From assembly GCA_017477435.1 (NCBI GenBank), contig JAFUVV010000005.1:1-38130 (forward strand): DNA of 38,130 bases. Reading direction: 5' to 3'. This stretch comes from Prevotella sp. GTDB lineage: Bacteria > Bacteroidota > Bacteroidia > Bacteroidales > Bacteroidaceae. Shown in pieces: positions 1 to 8,345 of this stretch. The notes below the pieces were generated by a model. The model was not told where the DNA came from. It ran no database searches and saw only the letters and a list, made by a program, of their open reading frames with translations. A program made the translations under genes and the position numbers. Numbering within the stretch: the first letter of the stretch is position 1; each line of letters begins with the position of its first letter.

Positions 1-34
1 GCCCGGCGAGTATTATTGCCGCAAGCCAATACAT
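1..34 (-). CDS. Possible N-terminus of a membrane protein (cut by window edge)
   Basis: Eleven codons from an ATG at 34 run off the left edge and read MYWLAAIILAG, a hydrophobic start that would suit a membrane protein. A Bacteroidota -7 element on the minus strand (TAACTTTGC, 107-115) lies upstream and supports transcription in this direction. An alternative ATG at 44 in another frame is also open, so the frame is uncertain. The family cannot be named from eleven residues. Confidence 0.3.
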   Translation of the reverse strand, partial: MYWLAAIILAG

Positions 35-106
35 ACCGCTGCATCCTTTCGGGTGAAATCGTATCTTCAAATTCTATGTATCTCATACAGAATTGTCCTT
101 TGTGGT

Positions 107-115
107 GCAAAGTTA
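107..115 (-). promoter_or_regulatory. Promoter -7 element for the leftward gene
   Basis: TAACTTTGC on the minus strand matches the Bacteroidota -7 consensus TAnnTTTG. No clear TTTG lies 19-21 bases upstream, so only half of the promoter is convincing. It would drive the gene that leaves the window at base 1. Confidence 0.45.
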
Positions 116-170
116 CAAAACTTTGGCGAGAATCTGACATCAACATTGGGTTAAATTTTCTTTTCTCTAA

Positions 171-200
171 TTGTTTCCCGAAAAAAATGAGTAATTTTGC
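171..200 (+). promoter_or_regulatory. Promoter of the TPR-LuxR gene
   Basis: TTG at 171-173, 18 bases of spacer, then TAATTTTGC at 192-200 fits the Bacteroidota sigma-ABfr promoter. It lies 16-22 bases before the start codon, so the untranslated leader is very short. Confidence 0.6.
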
Positions 201-215
201 AGTCGAAAATCAGAA

Positions 216-1889
216 ATGAGAATGAAACATCTGAAATTGACAATATGTCTCATAGCCTTTCTGCTTGCTGCGTGTGGTAATCAGCAGCAGAAAAATATGA
301 TTGCTGACACGGACTGGATGCTCGAAAACAATCCTCAACGCGCCTTGACCATATTGGACTCTTTGGAGAATTCGAGCAGTCTGAACGACAAAGAACGGAT
401 GCATCTGGTATGGAACCGAGCAAAGGCACATCAGGCTTTGGGAATGTCGCTGGCTGAGGACGAGCAACTGCCGGAGGCTATAGCACATTACAGGATGGAT
501 GCTGACAAGCAGGCAGACAGCTATCTGTTAGAGGCATCCTATCTGAAATGGACGGGTAGGGAGGTGGAAGCCGTCAGTGCGATTGACAGGGGACTCGCAG
601 CAATAACCGACCCGACGAAACGGGTGCAGTTGCTGACGGCAAAGGCAGACATCCTTGAACATCTGCGGCAATACGGAAAGGCGGCAGTTGTACTGAAAGA
701 AGCGTTAGACCATGCCGCGCCAAAAAACGAAAGAGCCTTACTGAACTATAAGATAGGAGTGAACCTCTCGCTGACAGGCAACGGGCAGTCGGAACGTTTC
801 TTCGACGAGAGCATCCGACTGGCTACGGAAAACGGCGACACGGCCATGGCGTGTGAGTTCTTGCGCAACTATGCCGACTATTTGGCAAACAACGGGCAAT
901 ACAGCCGCTCAAACGATATGTACTACCAGATAGGACGGATGATGCCGCAGATGTCTGGGCTGTCTGCTATCCAGATGGCAATGGCAGGCAACTACATCAA
1001 CCTGCATCGGCTGGACTCTGCTCGCATCTGTAACGAAAGGGCCATCAAGAGCGAGGCAGAACTGGAAGCACAAGGTTATGCAAACATCGCCCGCCGAGCA
1101 GTAATCGAACAAGAGCGTTTCCTATTGGACTATACAAGCGGAAAGCCAGCATCGTATGTGGATTTTGCCAGATACTGCGACTCCTTAACGAGCGATATGC
1201 TAATGAAAGAGAACACATCGACCCGTAGGCTGGAAACAAAGAGCCGCCTACAAGCGGCCAACTACGAGTTGCGGCTTGGCAAGCAGCGTATGGGCTGGAT
1301 GCTTTCAGTAGCCGTTCTGCTGCTGGCTGTTGGCGGGGTCGGCGGCTATCTTTATTATAGGAACCGGGTTCAACGGATGGCGGAGGCCGAGGACAGGATT
1401 GACACGCTGACGCGAATGTTGGCTGATGCCCAGACCGTATTGGCAGCTGAAACGGTAGAGCAGGAACTGCCGAAGACCGACGACGATGCCTTCTTCAAGA
1501 AAATCCTGTTGCAGCAGTTGGGAATCATCCGACTGGTTGCCAGTATGCCAACCAGCCAAAACCAGGCTCTGTTGAAACGCATATCAGGTATCAGCGGTGG
1601 CGAGATTCCAACCCATAGTCTGCTCGTATGGTCAGACCTCTATCCTGTTATTGACCGGCTCTATGACAATTTCCATACACGTCTGATGGAACTTTATGGT
1701 GATGCGCTCACCGAAAAGGAAGTGCAGATTTGCTGTCTGCTTTGTGCCGGGTTCTCCACTAAGGAAATCGGTGTCATTACGCAGCAGTCGGACGCAACGA
1801 TTTATGTCCGCAAAACCTCTATCCGCAAGAAGATTGGTGCCGCTGAAGGGCAGGATATTGTGGCCTGCGTCAACAGCATTAAGGGCTGA
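216..1889 (+). CDS. Membrane-anchored TPR regulator with LuxR-type HTH
   Basis: A 557-residue protein. Residues 1-20 form a lipoprotein-like signal ending in LLAAC. Residues of about 25-340 are helical and TPR-like. A single membrane helix follows at about 359-380 (MGWMLSVAVLLLAVGG), then a short charged coiled stretch. The C-terminal domain (about 498-545, starting LTEKEVQICCLLCAGFSTKE) resembles the LuxR/GerE helix-turn-helix. This layout is familiar in Bacteroidota as a one-component regulator that senses outside the cytoplasm and binds DNA inside. The start is 216 or the second Met at 222. The next two genes (small lipoprotein and outer-membrane barrel) are plausible targets, by inference. 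Codon use here (many CGG, AGG and TTG) looks different from the GC-richer genes to the right. Confidence 0.75.
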   Translation: MRMKHLKLTICLIAFLLAACGNQQQKNMIADTDWMLENNPQRALTILDSLENSSSLNDKERMHLVWNRAKAHQALGMSLAEDEQLPEAIAHYRMDADKQADSYLLEASYLKWTGREVEAVSAIDRGLAAITDPTKRVQLLTAKADILEHLRQYGKAAVVLKEALDHAAPKNERALLNYKIGVNLSLTGNGQSERFFDESIRLATENGDTAMACEFLRNYADYLANNGQYSRSNDMYYQIGRMMPQMSGLSAIQMAMAGNYINLHRLDSARICNERAIKSEAELEAQGYANIARRAVIEQERFLLDYTSGKPASYVDFARYCDSLTSDMLMKENTSTRRLETKSRLQAANYELRLGKQRMGWMLSVAVLLLAVGGVGGYLYYRNRVQRMAEAEDRIDTLTRMLADAQTVLAAETVEQELPKTDDDAFFKKILLQQLGIIRLVASMPTSQNQALLKRISGISGGEIPTHSLLVWSDLYPVIDRLYDNFHTRLMELYGDALTEKEVQICCLLCAGFSTKEIGVITQQSDATIYVRKTSIRKKIGAAEGQDIVACVNSIKG

Positions 1890-2014
1890 TTAAGACTTCG
1901 AAAGTCAAGATTTAGAATTTAGAGAAAAGTATCCGTTGGTTTTCAATTGGTTACGTATCTTCTATTAAGACTTTTTATTTGGTGATTTAGTCGTTTTAAG
2001 GTGTGGTTCCGCCG

Positions 2015-2023
2015 TAACTTTGC
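2015..2023 (+). promoter_or_regulatory. Promoter -7 element
   Basis: TAACTTTGC, with no clear -33 TTG at the usual distance. It lies about 40 bases before the ATG at 2062 and overlaps the upstream alternative ATG at 2020, which argues for 2062 as the true start. Confidence 0.5.
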
Positions 2024-2061
2024 ATCGCAAAAGTTTAGTAAATCATCAAGTAAAAAAAGGT

Positions 2062-2490
2062 ATGAAACATTTAGTAAGAACATTGACAGTAGCATCGTTA
2101 ATGATGCTGGAATTCTGCTCCTGTGACGGTGTGCCCGGCACACAGGAATGGAAAGTAAGAAAGGCCGCCACGGCCTACATCAAGCAAGAACTGAAAGACG
2201 GTGAGCGTATGCGTTGGGGAGGCAATCGGTGGCGACTCCACCTCGATGTGAACGGAAAGAAATGTACTTATACTGAGGTGAAGTACACCGTTTCCGTAAA
2301 TGGGAACGAGGCACCAAAGACCCTCTACCTGCTGTTGTCAGAGAACTGTGATTCGCTCTATGCGGCCACAGACAAAAGGGGCGGGGATGTGCAGGATGCC
2401 GTCTGGCAGGCGGTCAATGAGGCATTAAAGCTATCGGTAGAAGAAGCAAAGCATACAATTAACGAAAAACTAAAGGAGATAGGAAAATGA
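2062..2490 (+). CDS. Small exported lipoprotein-like protein, function unknown
   Basis: A 142-residue protein starting MKHLVRTLTVASLMMLEFC, a signal peptide with a possible lipobox Cys just before DGVPG. The mature part is polar, with short beta-prone stretches followed by a helical tail rich in Lys and Glu (LSVEEAKHTINEKLKEIGK). I do not recognise the family. The ATG at 2062 is preferred over 2020 because the latter falls inside the -7 promoter element. The stop overlaps the ATG of the outer-membrane barrel gene by four bases (ATGA), so the two are translationally coupled and probably work together at the envelope. Confidence 0.65.
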   Translation: MKHLVRTLTVASLMMLEFCSCDGVPGTQEWKVRKAATAYIKQELKDGERMRWGGNRWRLHLDVNGKKCTYTEVKYTVSVNGNEAPKTLYLLLSENCDSLYAATDKRGGDVQDAVWQAVNEALKLSVEEAKHTINEKLKEIGK

Positions 2491-4571
2491 AACAGACAAT
2501 GATAATGCTGCTCTTTGTTATCAGTATGGTAGCGCAGGCACAGACAAACTTGAACGATACGATTGTTCATCTGGATGAGGTGACCGTCAGCGCCCAGAGT
2601 ATTATACAGAAGGTGGACCGTATGCTGATTATCCCGACACGGGATGCGAAGAAGAACGCCTACAATCCCTACGACCTGATGTTTAACATGGCCATTCCGC
2701 GACTTAGCGTGAATGTCATCGGCAAGGAACTATCGGCCAATGGCGGGGCTGTTCAGACACGCATCAACGGTGTCAAGGCTTCACCGTCCGAGGTGGCTGC
2801 GCTGTTGCCGAAAGAAATCATCCGCATTGAGATAATTGACAATCCCGGTAAGCGTTATGGTGACGAGGAAATCGGTGCCGTGGTGAATATAATCGTCCGC
2901 AAGCGTGAGGAGGGTGGACTGCTCAACCTGCAGACCACCAACTCGCCCCATGTGCTGTTTGGCGAAAACAGTCTCACGGCGACGTACCACCAAGGCAAGT
3001 CGCAATGGGGGGTGAACTACGCACTCAGCTATCGGGGTGTGAAAAATGACCGCACGGATAAGACGGAGGACTTCTTCCTGGAGACTGAAACCATTCATAG
3101 GGTACAGGAGGGTGTGAACGATGAGAAAAGGTGGGCTATACACGACATCGACCTGTCGTACAATTATGCCGAGCCTAACAAATACACGTTCAACGCCGTC
3201 TTTAGAAACAACGTCAAGCGTGCACCCCATCAGGACGAGACCAGCATCATCAACAAGATGCTGACATCCCGACAGCAGGTAAGGAGCAACAGCTACAGCC
3301 CGGCACTTGATCTCTACTACCAGCTCAACCTGCCCAATCAGCAGACGCTGACCCTGAACCTGGCGGGAACGCTGATAACGAGCAGCTATACCCGCACCTA
3401 TCGGGAGCAGGCGATGGACGGCGCGATGTTGGCCGACTATCTGACAGATGTGGACGGAAGCAAGCGAAGCATCATCGGAGAGGCCATCTACGACAAGCGT
3501 TTCAAAACCACGATGCTCAGTGCGGGAGTCCGCCACTACCAGATGCACGATAGGAACCAATATCTTGGCACTTCACCCGTGACATCGGAAATGGACCAGA
3601 TGCGCTCGTCGGCCTTCATGGAACTGCAAGGTGCATGGAAGAAAGTGAATTATGGTGTGAGTGCAGGGCTGGCCCGCACCAGCTTTGAGGAGGCAGGTGA
3701 GTCGCACACCTACTACACGTTTACACCGACCGTCCGCTTCGGCTATGCGCCACACAAGAACGGCTACGTGAACTACCGCTTCTCCACTGACCCGCAGATT
3801 CCCTCGCTTGCAGCATTGACTGATGTGGAGCAGGCACTGGACACGATACAGATTTCGCGAGGTAACCCCAATCTGCGTACTTACAATGCGTATAACAGCA
3901 CGTTCAGCTATTCCTACAACAAGGGCAAGATGATGGCGATGCTGAATGTCAGCCATGCCTATTACGACAACTGCATCATGGAGAGCGTCTTCGCAGAAGG
4001 CAACCGTCTCGTCATGATGCAGGACAATCAGAAGTCCTGGCAGACTTTGCAGATTGCCCCGATGATAGTATTCCGGGGGCTGGATGTTGGCAAACAGAAG
4101 AACCTTCTCATGTTGAGCCTCGAAGGTGGTTTTGCCCGCTATTGGAGTTATGGCCACAGCTACACCCATACCTACAGCAATTTCTACTACAACGCCCAGT
4201 TCATGCTCAACTACAGGGAGTTCAGCCTGGCAGGACAGCACAGCAAGAACCGCAACACTCTCTTCGGTGAGACCATCTTCAAAGGAGAAAACCAGACCGC
4301 ACTCATGGCCACATGGACGCACAAACGGCTGCAACTGGGTATAGGCATGATGTTCCCCTTCACCAACAACTACAAGACCGGACGCGAGCGGCTGTCGCGC
4401 ATGGCTCCCTATACCGCATGGAACTATACTAAGGAGCTGGGCCAGATGGCCGTCATCCGCCTGAACTATAACCTGGAGTTTGGCAAGGCTTACCATGCAG
4501 ACCAGAAGCGCATGAACAACCGCGACACGGAATCGGGTATCTTGGATATGGGAACATCAGGTACAAAGTAA
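2487..4571 (+). CDS. Outer-membrane beta-barrel (TonB-receptor-like) protein
   Basis: A 694-residue protein with a signal peptide (about residues 1-18, ending AQA). A plug-like domain follows (about 25-140), with LDEVTVSAQ near its start, a VQTRINGVKAS stretch and the motif IIRIEIIDNPGKRYGDEEIG. The rest is a long beta-barrel rich in aromatic-alternating strands, resembling the OMP_b-brl_3 family. It lacks the usual N-terminal CarboxypepD-like domain and no TonB box is obvious, so the ligand and the energising partner are unknown. It is coupled to the upstream small gene by a four-base overlap. No SusD partner follows, so it is not a classical polysaccharide-utilisation pair. Confidence 0.8.
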   Translation: MKQTMIMLLFVISMVAQAQTNLNDTIVHLDEVTVSAQSIIQKVDRMLIIPTRDAKKNAYNPYDLMFNMAIPRLSVNVIGKELSANGGAVQTRINGVKASPSEVAALLPKEIIRIEIIDNPGKRYGDEEIGAVVNIIVRKREEGGLLNLQTTNSPHVLFGENSLTATYHQGKSQWGVNYALSYRGVKNDRTDKTEDFFLETETIHRVQEGVNDEKRWAIHDIDLSYNYAEPNKYTFNAVFRNNVKRAPHQDETSIINKMLTSRQQVRSNSYSPALDLYYQLNLPNQQTLTLNLAGTLITSSYTRTYREQAMDGAMLADYLTDVDGSKRSIIGEAIYDKRFKTTMLSAGVRHYQMHDRNQYLGTSPVTSEMDQMRSSAFMELQGAWKKVNYGVSAGLARTSFEEAGESHTYYTFTPTVRFGYAPHKNGYVNYRFSTDPQIPSLAALTDVEQALDTIQISRGNPNLRTYNAYNSTFSYSYNKGKMMAMLNVSHAYYDNCIMESVFAEGNRLVMMQDNQKSWQTLQIAPMIVFRGLDVGKQKNLLMLSLEGGFARYWSYGHSYTHTYSNFYYNAQFMLNYREFSLAGQHSKNRNTLFGETIFKGENQTALMATWTHKRLQLGIGMMFPFTNNYKTGRERLSRMAPYTAWNYTKELGQMAVIRLNYNLEFGKAYHADQKRMNNRDTESGILDMGTSGTK

Positions 4572-5310
4572 AAACCATATGATGTGTGCTGAAATTGCAG
4601 AGGCCCTCAGCGAAAAGGATCTGGCAGAGGTCTATCGGACAAGTTGAGCCGGGTGCCAAACATCCGGCTCAACACCGATACTTTCCTGTAAGCCTGGTTA
4701 GAGTATGACGACACTCTCCATGAACTGTAAAGCATAGCCGATTTTGTAACTGCTGAGGCAAATGGCGTATCTTCTTGGCGAGACTACTGCAAAAGGTTAA
4801 AACATGCGAATGATTTGGTCGTTTCAGAATTTTATTGTACCTTTGCACCTGACAGTGAGTCATAATAAAGGCTGGTGGCTCAAAGTCGGAGTTCTTCGAC
4901 AAGCGAAGCGAACAAGTTCGAGCGCATTGAATGCAATTCATAGCAGAACGTAGAATTGAGAACGGTCTCCAAATCGTAACCCCAATTTTTCCCAATCCTC
5001 CGAACTGCCTTTATACAAAGAAAGATTGCAATTTCTTCCAAAGTTACGAAAAATCGAGAGTTGAGACTTGTCGAACGTAAGTGAAACCCACTGACCAAAG
5101 GGAAGTAACTTAAATAAAACTTATGTTTTTTTCAAATCCCCGCTTTATTGCCGGGCGTTATCAGAGGGCTCAGAATATGCAGGGATGCTGCTACTGCTTA
5201 ATATTTTTCATGCGGCGGGGCTGCAGAGTGTGGGTGACGGGGCGGGGGATGTTATCTTCCGGTCGCTCCACATTATTCGCTTACCGCTCCTTATCCTACC
5301 GTATGGCGGC
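4572..5310. other. Gene-poor region with isolated promoters and a hairpin
   Basis: No convincing gene was found. What can be seen: a 9-bp perfect stem (TTGAGCCGG/CCGGCTCAA, 4644-4652 and 4664-4672) without a T-run; a strong plus-strand promoter at 4814-4846 leading to no long ORF; a minus-strand TAACTTTGG at 5038-5046; and the first family A repeat array just beyond. Short ORFs on the minus strand at 4669-5098 show no recognisable domain and overlap the promoter elements. The stretch separates two blocks of different base composition and may be a scar of past insertion. Confidence 0.5.
4814..4846 (+). promoter_or_regulatory. Orphan promoter (consensus -33 and -7)
   Basis: TTTG at 4814-4817, exactly 20 bases, then TACCTTTGC at 4838-4846. 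This is one of the best consensus matches in the window, yet no gene follows for about 670 bases. It may drive a small RNA or be left over from a lost gene. Confidence 0.5.
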
Positions 5311-5398
5311 AGTACATGGGTCTTGTACTGGGAGTACATGGCTTTTGTACTGAGAGTACATGGGCTTTGTACTGGGAGTACATGGGCCATGTACTGTT
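5311..5398. repeat. Family A palindromic 22-bp array, copy 1 (4 units)
   Basis: Four head-to-tail units of exactly 22 bp start at 5311, 5333, 5355 and 5377. Each reads AGTACA-N7-TGTACT plus three variable bases. The last is a full 9+1+9 palindrome (AGTACATGG-G-CCATGTACT). The array ends 117 bp before the flippase start and about 97 bp before its -7 element. Confidence 0.9.
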
Positions 5399-5494
5399 GG
5401 CGACGGGTTTGTCAGGCGGCGGAGAAGAGGTGGTGGGCTTCGGCTGATGGTGCATTTTTTGCTTATTTGTTTTCGGTTATTACACGAAAATGTC

Positions 5495-5503
5495 TACTTT
5501 TGC
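5495..5503 (+). promoter_or_regulatory. Promoter -7 element of the flippase gene
   Basis: TACTTTTGC fits TAnnTTTGC and lies 12 bases before the ATG at 5516. The -33 region is weak. Confidence 0.5.
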
Positions 5504-5515
5504 CGTTAGTTATAT

Positions 5516-6964
5516 ATGGAAAGTCTGAAAGAGCGAACGGCAAAGGGTCTTTTCTGGGGTGGCATGAACAACGTGGTACTCCAGGTGGTGGGGGTGGTGT
5601 TTGGCATCATCCTCGGCCGCACGTTGAATCAGTCGGACTTTGGTATGATGGCGATGATCAGCGTTTTCTCGCTTGTTGGCACTACGTTGCAGGACAGTGG
5701 GTTCAAGACGGGTCTTGCCAACATGAAGTCCCCACGGCCGGAGGACTACAACTCGGTGTTCTGGTTCAATATTCTGATGGGTACGGGCATGTATGCGTTG
5801 CTGTTCTTCTGTGCTCCTCTGATTTCGCGGTTCTACGGCGTTGCCGAGCTTACTGCTCTCTGCCGCTATGCTTTCCTGTCTATCGTGATTGCCTCTCTGG
5901 GCACGGCTCAGAGTGCGTGGTTGTTTAAGAACCTGCGTGCCCGCCAGATGGCGAAGGCTTCGATGGCTGCGGTGATAGTGTCGAGCACCGTCGGTGCCTG
6001 CATGGCGATAGCCGGGATGGCCTACTGGTCGCTTGCCACGCAGGGACTGATGTATGTAGGAGTGAATACGTTCCTGCTGTGGCACTACTCTGAGTGGCGT
6101 CCGACGATGACTATCGACTTCGGCCCCGTGAAGCGGTTGTTTCCCTTCTCGATAAAGATATTGGCCACGAATATTACCACCAATATTAATAATAATGTGG
6201 TGAACATCCTCCTTGGCCGCTTTTTCGGAAAGCAGGCTACGGGAGTCTACAACCAGGCCTACCAGTGGGACACGAAGGCCTACTCGCTTGTTCAGGGCAT
6301 GGTCAGTCAGGTGGCACAGCCCGTCTTGGTGAGTCTCGACGACGATCGCGAGCGTCAGCTGAATGCGTTTCGCAAGATGATGCGCTTCACTGCCTTCATC
6401 GCCTTCCCTCTGCTTTTCGGGCTGGCGCTTGTGGCGCGCGAGTTTATCGTCATCGCCATCACCGAGAAGTGGCTTCCGAGCGTCGAACTGCTTCGGCTGC
6501 TGTGCATCAGCGGTGCCGTGATGCCTCTGGCCACGCTGATGTCGAACCTCATCATCTCTCGCGGCGAGTCGGGCATCTACTTCCGCTCCACCCTCGCCTT
6601 CTGCCTCACGCAGATTACCGTGCTCATCGCCATCCACAGCCTCGGCATACGTGCAATCGTCGTTGCCTATGTGGCGCTGAACCTCGTGTGGCTGCTGGTG
6701 TGGTATGTTTTCGTGCGTCGCCTGACGGGCTATCGTCTGCGCCACTTGCTGCTCGACACACTGCCCTTTGCCCTCGCCGCCGCACTGACAATGGCGGTCA
6801 CGTGGGTGATAACGCGCCAGATAGGGTCTCTGTGGGTACTGCTACTATCGCGCATAGCGATTGCCGCAGCCGTCTACTTCATCATAATGAAGTCGGCTCA
6901 CGCAAGGATTCTCGACGAGTGTATGGCTTTCCTGCTCAAGAGGAAACAAAAAAATGATCCTTAA
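5516..6964 (+). CDS. Wzx/WzxC-type polysaccharide flippase
   Basis: A 482-residue polytopic membrane protein with about 12-14 predicted helices. It opens with an amphipathic SLKERTAKGLFWGGM segment and the typical first helices of the Polysacc_synt family (VVGVVFGIILGRTLNQSDFG). The length is normal for WzxC-type O-antigen or capsule repeat-unit flippases, which move lipid-linked oligosaccharides across the inner membrane. It sits at the head of a region with LicD and several glycosyltransferases, which fits surface-polysaccharide export. The ATG at 5516 follows a -7 element by 12 bases. The stop codon lies inside the outer part of the inverted-repeat element that follows. The specific substrate cannot be read from sequence. 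Confidence 0.9.
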   Translation: MESLKERTAKGLFWGGMNNVVLQVVGVVFGIILGRTLNQSDFGMMAMISVFSLVGTTLQDSGFKTGLANMKSPRPEDYNSVFWFNILMGTGMYALLFFCAPLISRFYGVAELTALCRYAFLSIVIASLGTAQSAWLFKNLRARQMAKASMAAVIVSSTVGACMAIAGMAYWSLATQGLMYVGVNTFLLWHYSEWRPTMTIDFGPVKRLFPFSIKILATNITTNINNNVVNILLGRFFGKQATGVYNQAYQWDTKAYSLVQGMVSQVAQPVLVSLDDDRERQLNAFRKMMRFTAFIAFPLLFGLALVAREFIVIAITEKWLPSVELLRLLCISGAVMPLATLMSNLIISRGESGIYFRSTLAFCLTQITVLIAIHSLGIRAIVVAYVALNLVWLLVWYVFVRRLTGYRLRHLLLDTLPFALAAALTMAVTWVITRQIGSLWVLLLSRIAIAAAVYFIIMKSAHARILDECMAFLLKRKQKNDP

Positions 6965-7233
6965 ACCCAAATTGGTCATTAGAACGAGAAAAGGGATATT
7001 ATAGTTTGAAAAACTCTCTTTATACTATAGCTGCACCTGTTTTGCCATCTTACCGCCTTTATCATTACTTTCCCCTTCGGACATTTTTCAATACGTTCAA
7101 CAGCTCGTCGTCCTCAGACAGTGACCGTTGGTTCTCGTCGTAGCCCGCTACGTCTTCAAAGATAAAACCGCTAATCTGGCTAAAACAGGTGCAGCTATAT
7201 AATAAAGTCTAATGACCGATTTGGACTAAGGAC
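6958..7233. mobile_element. Inverted-repeat element, probable internally deleted IS (MITE-like)
   Basis: Nested inverted repeats enclose about 130 bp. The outer pair 6967-6983 and 7208-7224 (CCAAATYGGTCATTAGA) matches at 16 of 17 positions, and weak similarity (CCTTA) continues outwards to about 6958 and 7233. The inner pair 7026-7047 and 7177-7199 (TATAGCTGCACCTGTTTT then GCCA or AGCCA) differs by one inserted base. The interior holds the tail of an ORF on the minus strand. Long terminal repeats around the end of a decayed ORF are what an internal deletion of an insertion sequence leaves. No clear target duplication was found. A long hairpin of another origin is the alternative. Confidence 0.5.
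7065..7176 (-). pseudogene. C-terminal ORF remnant inside the inverted-repeat element
   Basis: The minus strand reads about 36 protein-like residues, including IFEDVAGYDENQRSLSEDDE and then LLNVLKNVRRGK, ending at TAA (7065-7067). The charged, helix-forming composition looks like a real C-terminus. No start codon or upstream domain is present, since the frame runs straight into the inverted repeat. It is probably the tail of a transposase whose body was deleted, but the family is not recognised. Confidence 0.4.
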
Positions 7234-7261
7234 TCTGACTTCCTTAAGGATTTTTTTTTTT
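7227..7261 (+). terminator. Hairpin with T11 tract downstream of the flippase
   Basis: AAGGA (7228-7232) can pair with TCCTT (7241-7245), and an overlapping TCCTTAAGGA palindrome is followed by eleven T (7251-7261). This suits termination of plus-strand transcripts before the convergent licD gene. Confidence 0.5.
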
Positions 7262-7284
7262 CACGACGCTCATTCTGCGGCTCT

Positions 7285-8127
7285 CTATCCGAACTTCAGC
7301 TCGTCGGGACGATGGTTCACCTTCATCTCGTCGGGGATGTCCTTGCGCAGATGCGGATAGTGGGTCTCCAGATAATCCAGCAGGTTTTTAGGTGCTGCCA
7401 CCATCAGCGGTCCGAACTCCACCTGCTGAGTATTCTTCACGTCGTTGGCATCGACGATGTCGTTGGTCGTGACGATGTTTTTCAGCCTGTCGGCACGGGT
7501 GTGATTGAACCATGTCTGTATCCACCTGATCGTGCCATAGATAGCTCGTTTCGGGAGCAACGCATTTACGATGCGCGTTATCAGGCACGCCGCAAATCCC
7601 CTTTCTCTCGGCACATCCACCTGGCACCGCCCGCAATGGCGCCACTGCCACAGCTCCTTGCCTATGAAGCAGGCATTGAAGAACCCGAGGGCCTCATACT
7701 GCAGCTTCTCGAGCCATGCCCGACGGGGTATCTTGTCGAAGGGAAACACGTCGACGAAGATGCCCTGATGCATGTCGATATCCTTAAAATCGTGCTCGGC
7801 AAAGAGAGTCCCGTTCTTTCTTATCTTTGCAAACCAGAACGGCGTGTGCTCCTCGCTGAGGGGGCTCTGGAGATAATACTCGCTTCTCAACACCGCCGGT
7901 GCCTCGCGGAGAAACCGCTCGTAGTCGCACCGAGGCATACCGATGTCGATGTCGTCGTCCCACGGGAGAATCGACTGCCAGTAATATGCGCCGATGGCCG
8001 TACCGCCGATAATGAAATAGCGCAGGCCCAGATGGTCGCACACGCGCATCATCTCGGAAGTGATATCGTAGAGCACAGCATGCAACTGATGCAGCTCCTC
8101 AGAGGTGTATTGATGACTTTTGTTCAT
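7285..8127 (-). CDS. LicD family phosphotransferase
   Basis: A 280-residue protein. The LicD signature is clear: GLRYFIIGGTAIGAYYW followed by the metal-binding ILPWDDDIDIGMPRCDYERF. LicD proteins belong to the nucleotidyltransferase fold and transfer phosphorylcholine or similar phospho-groups from a CDP donor to surface glycans. The start at 8127 (MNKSHQYTSEEL) is chosen over the longer reading to 8241 because a -7 element (8139-8147) lies just upstream and the extra residues are unlike the family. The neighbours are a flippase and a phosphorylcholine-phosphatase-like HAD protein, which fits decoration of a surface polysaccharide. The actual group transferred is inference. Confidence 0.85.
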   Translation of the reverse strand: MNKSHQYTSEELHQLHAVLYDITSEMMRVCDHLGLRYFIIGGTAIGAYYWQSILPWDDDIDIGMPRCDYERFLREAPAVLRSEYYLQSPLSEEHTPFWFAKIRKNGTLFAEHDFKDIDMHQGIFVDVFPFDKIPRRAWLEKLQYEALGFFNACFIGKELWQWRHCGRCQVDVPRERGFAACLITRIVNALLPKRAIYGTIRWIQTWFNHTRADRLKNIVTTNDIVDANDVKNTQQVEFGPLMVAAPKNLLDYLETHYPHLRKDIPDEMKVNHRPDELKFG

Positions 8128-8138
8128 AATTGGATGCT

Positions 8139-8147
8139 GCAAAGATA
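8139..8147 (-). promoter_or_regulatory. Promoter -7 element of licD
   Basis: The minus strand reads TATCTTTGC, 11 bases before the ATG at 8127. A TTTG lies 16 bases further upstream, shorter than the usual 19-21, so the -33 is doubtful. The very short leader is typical of this phylum. Confidence 0.5.
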
Positions 8148-8281
8148 AGGATTTTTCTAATAACAAAGAAAACATCGACAGTACTTCTGCACTTTCACCA
8201 TACATTTCCACCCGCAGTATCCGGCCTTGATACTGACGCATGACGGCATTGCATGCGGAAAAAAGTTATTTCTGCAAAACC

Positions 8282-8315
8282 TTTGACATTATTCGGAAAT
8301 AATGTGTAAATTTGC
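8282..8315 (+). promoter_or_regulatory. Promoter of the HAD phosphatase gene
   Basis: TTTG (8282-8285), 21 bases, then TAAATTTGC (8307-8315). The spacer contains a dyad ATTATT-CGGA-AATAAT, which could be an operator. The ATG follows at 8346. Confidence 0.65.
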
Positions 8316-8345
8316 AACAACGAATCTAAAAGAATAAAAACATAC

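Noticed and set aside
4880-5098. Minus-strand ORF of 72 codons
   Set aside because: It contains a -7 promoter element in its own frame and no recognisable domain; it is more likely non-coding.
5185-5928. Plus-strand ORF of 247 codons across array A1 and the flippase start
   Set aside because: It translates the repeats and then runs out of frame through the flippase gene; composition is unlike a protein.
5510-6745. Long antisense ORF over the flippase gene
   Set aside because: It mirrors the codon pattern of the real gene, is rich in His, Arg and Gln, and has no domain.
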